This document shows, piece by piece, positions 31,272 to 34,516 of a stretch of 34,516 nt of DNA. The notes under the pieces were generated by a model. It had not been told where the DNA came from. It saw nothing but the letters and a program-made list of their open reading frames with translations, and ran no database searches. The DNA is from an uncultured Collinsella sp. (GTDB lineage: Bacteria > Actinomycetota > Coriobacteriia > Coriobacteriales > Coriobacteriaceae). The first letter of the stretch is position 1. Each line of letters begins with the position of its first letter. The translations under genes and the position numbers were made by a program. The DNA lies in assembly GCA_900552395.1 (NCBI GenBank), contig URZJ01000003.1, positions 1-34,516 of the forward strand, read 5' to 3'.

Positions 31272-32348
31272 CTAGAACTGATTTAAGAAGCGCATATCGC
31301 CCGTCATGAGCGTTCGCAGGTCGGGCAGGTCGTAGCGCAGGGCCGCGACGCGCTCGGCGCCAATGCCAAAGGCGAAGCCGGTGTACTTCTCGGGGTCGAT
31401 GCCGCAGTTGATGAGGACGTTGGGGTCGACCATGCCGCAGCCCAGGATTTCGATCCAGCCGCTGTGCTTGCAGAAGTTGCAACCCTTGCCGCCGCACACG
31501 TGGCAGCTCACGTCCACCTCGCAGCTGGGCTCGGTGAAGGGGAAGAAGTGCGGGCGGTAGCGCGTCTTGCGGTCCTCGCCAAACATGCACTTAACAAAGT
31601 AGTCGAGCGTGCCCTTAAGATCGCCAAAGGTGATGCCCTCGTCGACGACCAGGCCCTCGATCTGGTTGAACTGCGGCAGGTGGCAGGCGTCGGCCGTGTC
31701 GGGACGGTAGACGGTGCCCGGGCAGATCATGTAGATGGGCGGCTTCTGCGACTCCATGGTGTGGATCTGCACGCCCGAGGTCTGGGTGCGCAGCAGCACG
31801 TCGGACTCGCCGTGGGCGTGAGCCTCGGGGTGCGTGACGCTGCCGGGGTTGTTGTCGACCACGTAGAACGTGTCGCGGGCCGAGCGGCTCGGGTGATCCA
31901 TGGGCGCATTGAGCGCGGTGAAGTTGTAGTAGGAGGTGTCGACCATGGGGCCGGACTCGACGGTGTAGCCGATGCCGCAGAAGATGTCCTCGGCCTCCTC
32001 GATGATCTGCTTGATCAGGTGCTGATGGCCGATCTGCGGACGGATGCCCGGCAACGTGATGTCGACGGCATCGTGCTCGAGCGCATGCTTGAGGGCGGCG
32101 GCCTTCATCTCGGTGGAGCGCTCGTCGAGCATGCCCTCGATCAGCTGGCGCATCTCGTTGGCGCGCTTGCCCATGACGGGACGATCCTCGGGGGCGAGCT
32201 TGCCCATCATGCGCATCAGGCCGGTGATGCGGCCCTTGCGGCCGAGCAGCGCGACGCGCGCGGCCTCGAGCTTGGCGGCGTCGTCGGCGCCTGCGACGAG
32301 CTCCTTGGCCTCTTCCTCGAGTTTGACCAGATCATCAATCAGACTCAT
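31272..32348 (-). CDS. pheS: Phenylalanyl-tRNA synthetase, alpha subunit
   Basis: The catalytic alpha subunit (358 residues) begins with a coiled-coil tRNA-binding arm (about 1-85) and then the class II core. It has motif 2 around RTQTSGVQIHTM, the segment FFPFTEPSCEVDVSC, and motif 3 YTGFAFGIGAERVAALRY. A Cys-rich insertion CHVCGGKGCNFC, present in many Gram-positive PheS proteins, is kept. The start ATG at 32348 has AAAGGGAAG before it. Expression is probably set by the T-box upstream. Confidence 0.97.
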   Translation of the reverse strand: MSLIDDLVKLEEEAKELVAGADDAAKLEAARVALLGRKGRITGLMRMMGKLAPEDRPVMGKRANEMRQLIEGMLDERSTEMKAAALKHALEHDAVDITLPGIRPQIGHQHLIKQIIEEAEDIFCGIGYTVESGPMVDTSYYNFTALNAPMDHPSRSARDTFYVVDNNPGSVTHPEAHAHGESDVLLRTQTSGVQIHTMESQKPPIYMICPGTVYRPDTADACHLPQFNQIEGLVVDEGITFGDLKGTLDYFVKCMFGEDRKTRYRPHFFPFTEPSCEVDVSCHVCGGKGCNFCKHSGWIEILGCGMVDPNVLINCGIDPEKYTGFAFGIGAERVAALRYDLPDLRTLMTGDMRFLNQF

Positions 32349-32434
32349 GTCTTCCCTTTCGTCTCTCGCGCATCCGCTTGCCGGGGCGGCTGGCACCGCC
32401 CGACGCTTACGGATGTGCGGCCCGGTTCGGTAAC

Positions 32435-32474
32435 AAAAAACCGTCCTCGGGCATGTGCATTGCCCAAGGACGGT
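32435..32474 (-). terminator. Regulated terminator of the pheST T-box
   Basis: On the minus strand ACCGTCCT-(T)-GGGCA pairs with TGCCC-(G)-AGGACGGT around a short loop, followed by TTTTTTG. It lies just after the T-box motif, and its 5' arm can instead pair with the T-box antiterminator. Confidence 0.88.
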
Positions 32475-32480
32475 TGAATT

Positions 32481-32723
32481 CCGCGGTACCACCTTGTTTG
32501 ACCCGGCGGATGTCTGACCCGCCGCGCCCACTCTTTGCCCCTTTTCGCGAGGCTCACGGCTTCCCTACTGGAGACATCGCCGCCGCGTGGCCGCGCGCCC
32601 GTTGAGGTCGCTGCTCGGGAGTGAACGCTTGGCCCTTGCCACCGCAGGAAGGCTTGCAGCCCATGACCTTCCCTCTCTTGCCGGCGACGCGGCGGGCAAA
32701 ACCCTCTCCGTCAACGCATTGGG
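32481..32723 (-). promoter_or_regulatory. T-box riboswitch of the pheST operon
   Basis: The minus strand carries the conserved 14-base T-box AGGTGGTACCGCGG (32494-32481), ahead of the terminator. Stem I spans about 32716-32600: its base pairs CGTTGA (32716-32711) with TCAACG (32605-32600), with an inner GCCGC/GCGGT-type stem and an apical GGAAGG/CCTTCC helix. On the 3' side of the specifier loop lies UUC (32625-32623), the phenylalanine codon. Known mechanism: uncharged tRNA-Phe pairs with the specifier and T-box and prevents termination. A weak -10 TATCCT lies at 32733-32728. Confidence 0.9.
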
Positions 32724-32855
32724 CTATAGGATAACACATTCTGCGAGCATATCGCCGCGTTCCGTTTTGTTCGCACTGGGTACAAGGCAGGTAGCTGTGC
32801 AAACTGGCCGTACGCCCACCCGTGGCGTCCGGTCTGCGAGATCAAGGATATAGGT

Positions 32856-34430
32856 ATGGGAAAGAACAAGGATAAGATGGCCAAGCCCGCAGCGGATAAG
32901 ACGCCCAAAGGCATGAAGGTCGATAAGGCTGTCAAAAAATTCCGTAAGCTCGAGGGCAAGCTGTGGACTCGCGAGTACCTGCTCAAGATTGCCGAGTTTG
33001 ACGGCGCGACCATTGCTCCCGCCAACGGCGCCGCGGCCCGCGCCGATGCTATGGGCACCCTTGCCGGCGAGCATCACAAGCTCCTGACCAGCAAAAAGTC
33101 TGTCGAGCTTGTGCACTCGCTGGCACGCGAGACGGTCGCCGGCGGCAAGATCGACGACCCGCAACTGCTCAACGAGATCCGCGTGCTCGGCCGCGACCAG
33201 CGCGAGGCGAGCGTCATTCCCACCGAGGAGGCCGAGGCTTGGACCAGGCTCACCTGCGAGGCCGATGCCGTGTGGCACAAGGCCAAGACGGCCAATGACT
33301 GGGCGAGCTTTGAGCCCTATGTGGATAGAATCGTCGCCCAACTTAAGCATCAGGCCGAGCTCATGGACCCCAAGCGCGACCCATACGACGTTTGGCTCGA
33401 CCAGTACGAGCGCGGCCTTTCCGCCAAGAGCTTCGATGCGTTTTGCGATGAGGTCAAGGCCACGGTCGTGCCGCTCGTGCACGCCATCGGCGAGCGCGGC
33501 CAGCAGCCGGCTGCCGACTTTTTGCACGCCCACGTGCCCGAGGCTGCCCAGCGCGCCATGAGCTTCGACTTGATGAAGCTTGTCGGCATGAACCTGGACG
33601 ACACCACGCTTGCCTTTACCGAGCACCCGTTTAGCGAGGGCTTCTCGGTGGGCGACGCGCGCATCGCCACGCACATCTACGAAGACGACTGCATCTCCAA
33701 CGTCTACAGCATCATCCACGAGGCGGGACACGCCATGTATGAGCTGGGCGTCAATCCTGCCTATGCGCGCACCTGTCTTGAGGGTGGCACCTCCATGGGC
33801 ATCCACGAGAGCCAGAGCCGCTTCTTCGAGAACACCGTGGGTCGCAGCCGCGCCTTTATGGGACCGCTGCTCGAGGTGCTGCGCCGCCACGCACCCGAGG
33901 TCTACGGCGACGTCGACGAGGACACGCTCTACCGCGCCGTGAACATCGCGCAGCCGTCGCTGATCCGCACCGAGGCCGACGAGCTCACCTATCCGCTGCA
34001 TATTATGGTGCGCTACCAGATCGAGCGCATGCTGTTTGCCGGCGAGGCCACGGCCAAGGACATCCCCGCGCTTTGGAACCGCTTTATGAACGAGTACCTG
34101 GGCATTCCCGTTCCCGACGACACGCACGGCTGCCTGCAGGATACGCACTGGAGCGGCGGCTCGTTTGGCTACTTCCCCACGTATGCACTGGGTAGCGCCT
34201 ACGACGCCATGTTTGTGCCGGCCATGTGCCGCGACGGTGTCGACCTTAACGGCGCCTGTGCGAGCGGCGACCTGGCGCCCGTCCGCGCCTGGCTGGGCGA
34301 GCGCATTTGGCAGTGGGGCCGCGCCAAGGACGCGCCGGAGCTCATCAAGGGCGCCTGCGGCATGGCGTTCGATGCCCGCTACTACTGCAGCTACCTGCAG
34401 GACAAGTTCACCACGCTGTATCAGCTGTAA
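32856..34430 (+). CDS. M32 family carboxypeptidase
   Basis: M32 (carboxypeptidase Taq-like) zinc enzymes remove C-terminal residues from peptides and are cytoplasmic. The 524-residue protein has the metal motif HEAGH at residues 288-292 (SIIHEAGHAMYELGV) and, about 27 residues later, the second segment GTSMGIHESQSRFFENTVGRS with the third ligand glutamate and the family's HES-Q/M-SR motif. YPLHIMVRYQIER and PDDTHGCLQDTHWSGGSFGYFPTY are typical C-terminal blocks. The N-terminal 20 residues are lysine-rich and not part of the fold. ATG 32856 has AAGGA upstream. The gene is divergent from pheST. Confidence 0.95.
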   Translation: MGKNKDKMAKPAADKTPKGMKVDKAVKKFRKLEGKLWTREYLLKIAEFDGATIAPANGAAARADAMGTLAGEHHKLLTSKKSVELVHSLARETVAGGKIDDPQLLNEIRVLGRDQREASVIPTEEAEAWTRLTCEADAVWHKAKTANDWASFEPYVDRIVAQLKHQAELMDPKRDPYDVWLDQYERGLSAKSFDAFCDEVKATVVPLVHAIGERGQQPAADFLHAHVPEAAQRAMSFDLMKLVGMNLDDTTLAFTEHPFSEGFSVGDARIATHIYEDDCISNVYSIIHEAGHAMYELGVNPAYARTCLEGGTSMGIHESQSRFFENTVGRSRAFMGPLLEVLRRHAPEVYGDVDEDTLYRAVNIAQPSLIRTEADELTYPLHIMVRYQIERMLFAGEATAKDIPALWNRFMNEYLGIPVPDDTHGCLQDTHWSGGSFGYFPTYALGSAYDAMFVPAMCRDGVDLNGACASGDLAPVRAWLGERIWQWGRAKDAPELIKGACGMAFDARYYCSYLQDKFTTLYQL

Positions 34431-34453
34431 AGCTTAGGCGACACGCCAACGCA

Positions 34454-34492
34454 AAGGGGGCGCCGCGGGTTGGTTCCGCGGCGCCCCTTTTT
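34454..34492 (+). terminator. Rho-independent terminator of the M32 carboxypeptidase gene
   Basis: GGGGCGCCGCGG and CCGCGGCGCCCC form a perfect 12-bp stem around a 7-base loop, followed by TTTTT. It starts 26 bases after the stop codon. Confidence 0.93.
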
Positions 34493-34516
34493 CATCTAAG
34501 CCAGAGACCCGGCACT

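Noticed and set aside
32724..34148. Minus-strand open frame of 474 codons opposite the M32 carboxypeptidase gene
   Set aside because: Same biased composition, no ribosome site, fully antisense to a well-supported gene.

Overview
The window reads like a chromosome segment of a high-GC, Gram-positive gut actinobacterium of the class Coriobacteriia, most likely Collinsella or a close relative. This is inferred from base composition, protein sequence character, a T-box in front of pheST, and a Tad pilus operon that has no outer-membrane secretin. No 16S gene is present to confirm it. Most genes are on the minus strand; only pyk and the M32 carboxypeptidase gene are on the plus strand.

Layout. 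Positions 1-1624 hold an SPFH/band-7 membrane protein, rlmH and the start of a proC-like gene, read as one minus-strand group. Positions 1682-1999 hold tRNA-Leu(CAG), whose 3' tail and terminator occur twice. Positions 2043-7535 form a translation-linked group: a GH5-like protein with a degenerate active site, rsmI, metG, rsmA and tatD, with a terminator between metG and rsmA. tRNA-Phe(GAA) follows at 7833-7905, then a BrnT/BrnA-like toxin-antitoxin pair at 8029-8579.

Positions 8638-18228 hold a tightly packed 12-gene Tad/Flp pilus operon. Its order is cpaB-like, tadZ, tadA, tadB, tadC, flp, an unknown membrane protein, a small pilin-like protein, TadE-like, TadG-like, TadE-like, DUF192. Most genes overlap by 1 to 37 bases. 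No prepilin peptidase is present in the window.

Positions 18481-22565 hold rsgA and a Ca2+-type P-type ATPase gene interrupted by one frameshift. The ATPase leader can fold into two hairpins whose loops are complementary over 7 bases, and one hairpin buries the ribosome binding site. I consider this the most novel signal here. pyk (23021-24481, plus strand) and a zinc phospholipase C-like gene follow. A CbiMN-CbiQ-CbiO cobalt/nickel ECF transporter operon (25621-28331) has a frameshift in cbiM. pheS-pheT (28658-32348) sit behind a T-box whose candidate specifier codon is UUC. The window closes with an M32 carboxypeptidase gene and its terminator.

Three long nested palindromes lie just downstream of stop codons, after the ATPase gene, pheT and pheS. 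Two of them share sequence and architecture and look like members of one repeat family. Two one-base-type frameshifts in 34 kb, both in otherwise intact conserved genes, raise the possibility of sequence errors and should be checked against reads before any biological reading.
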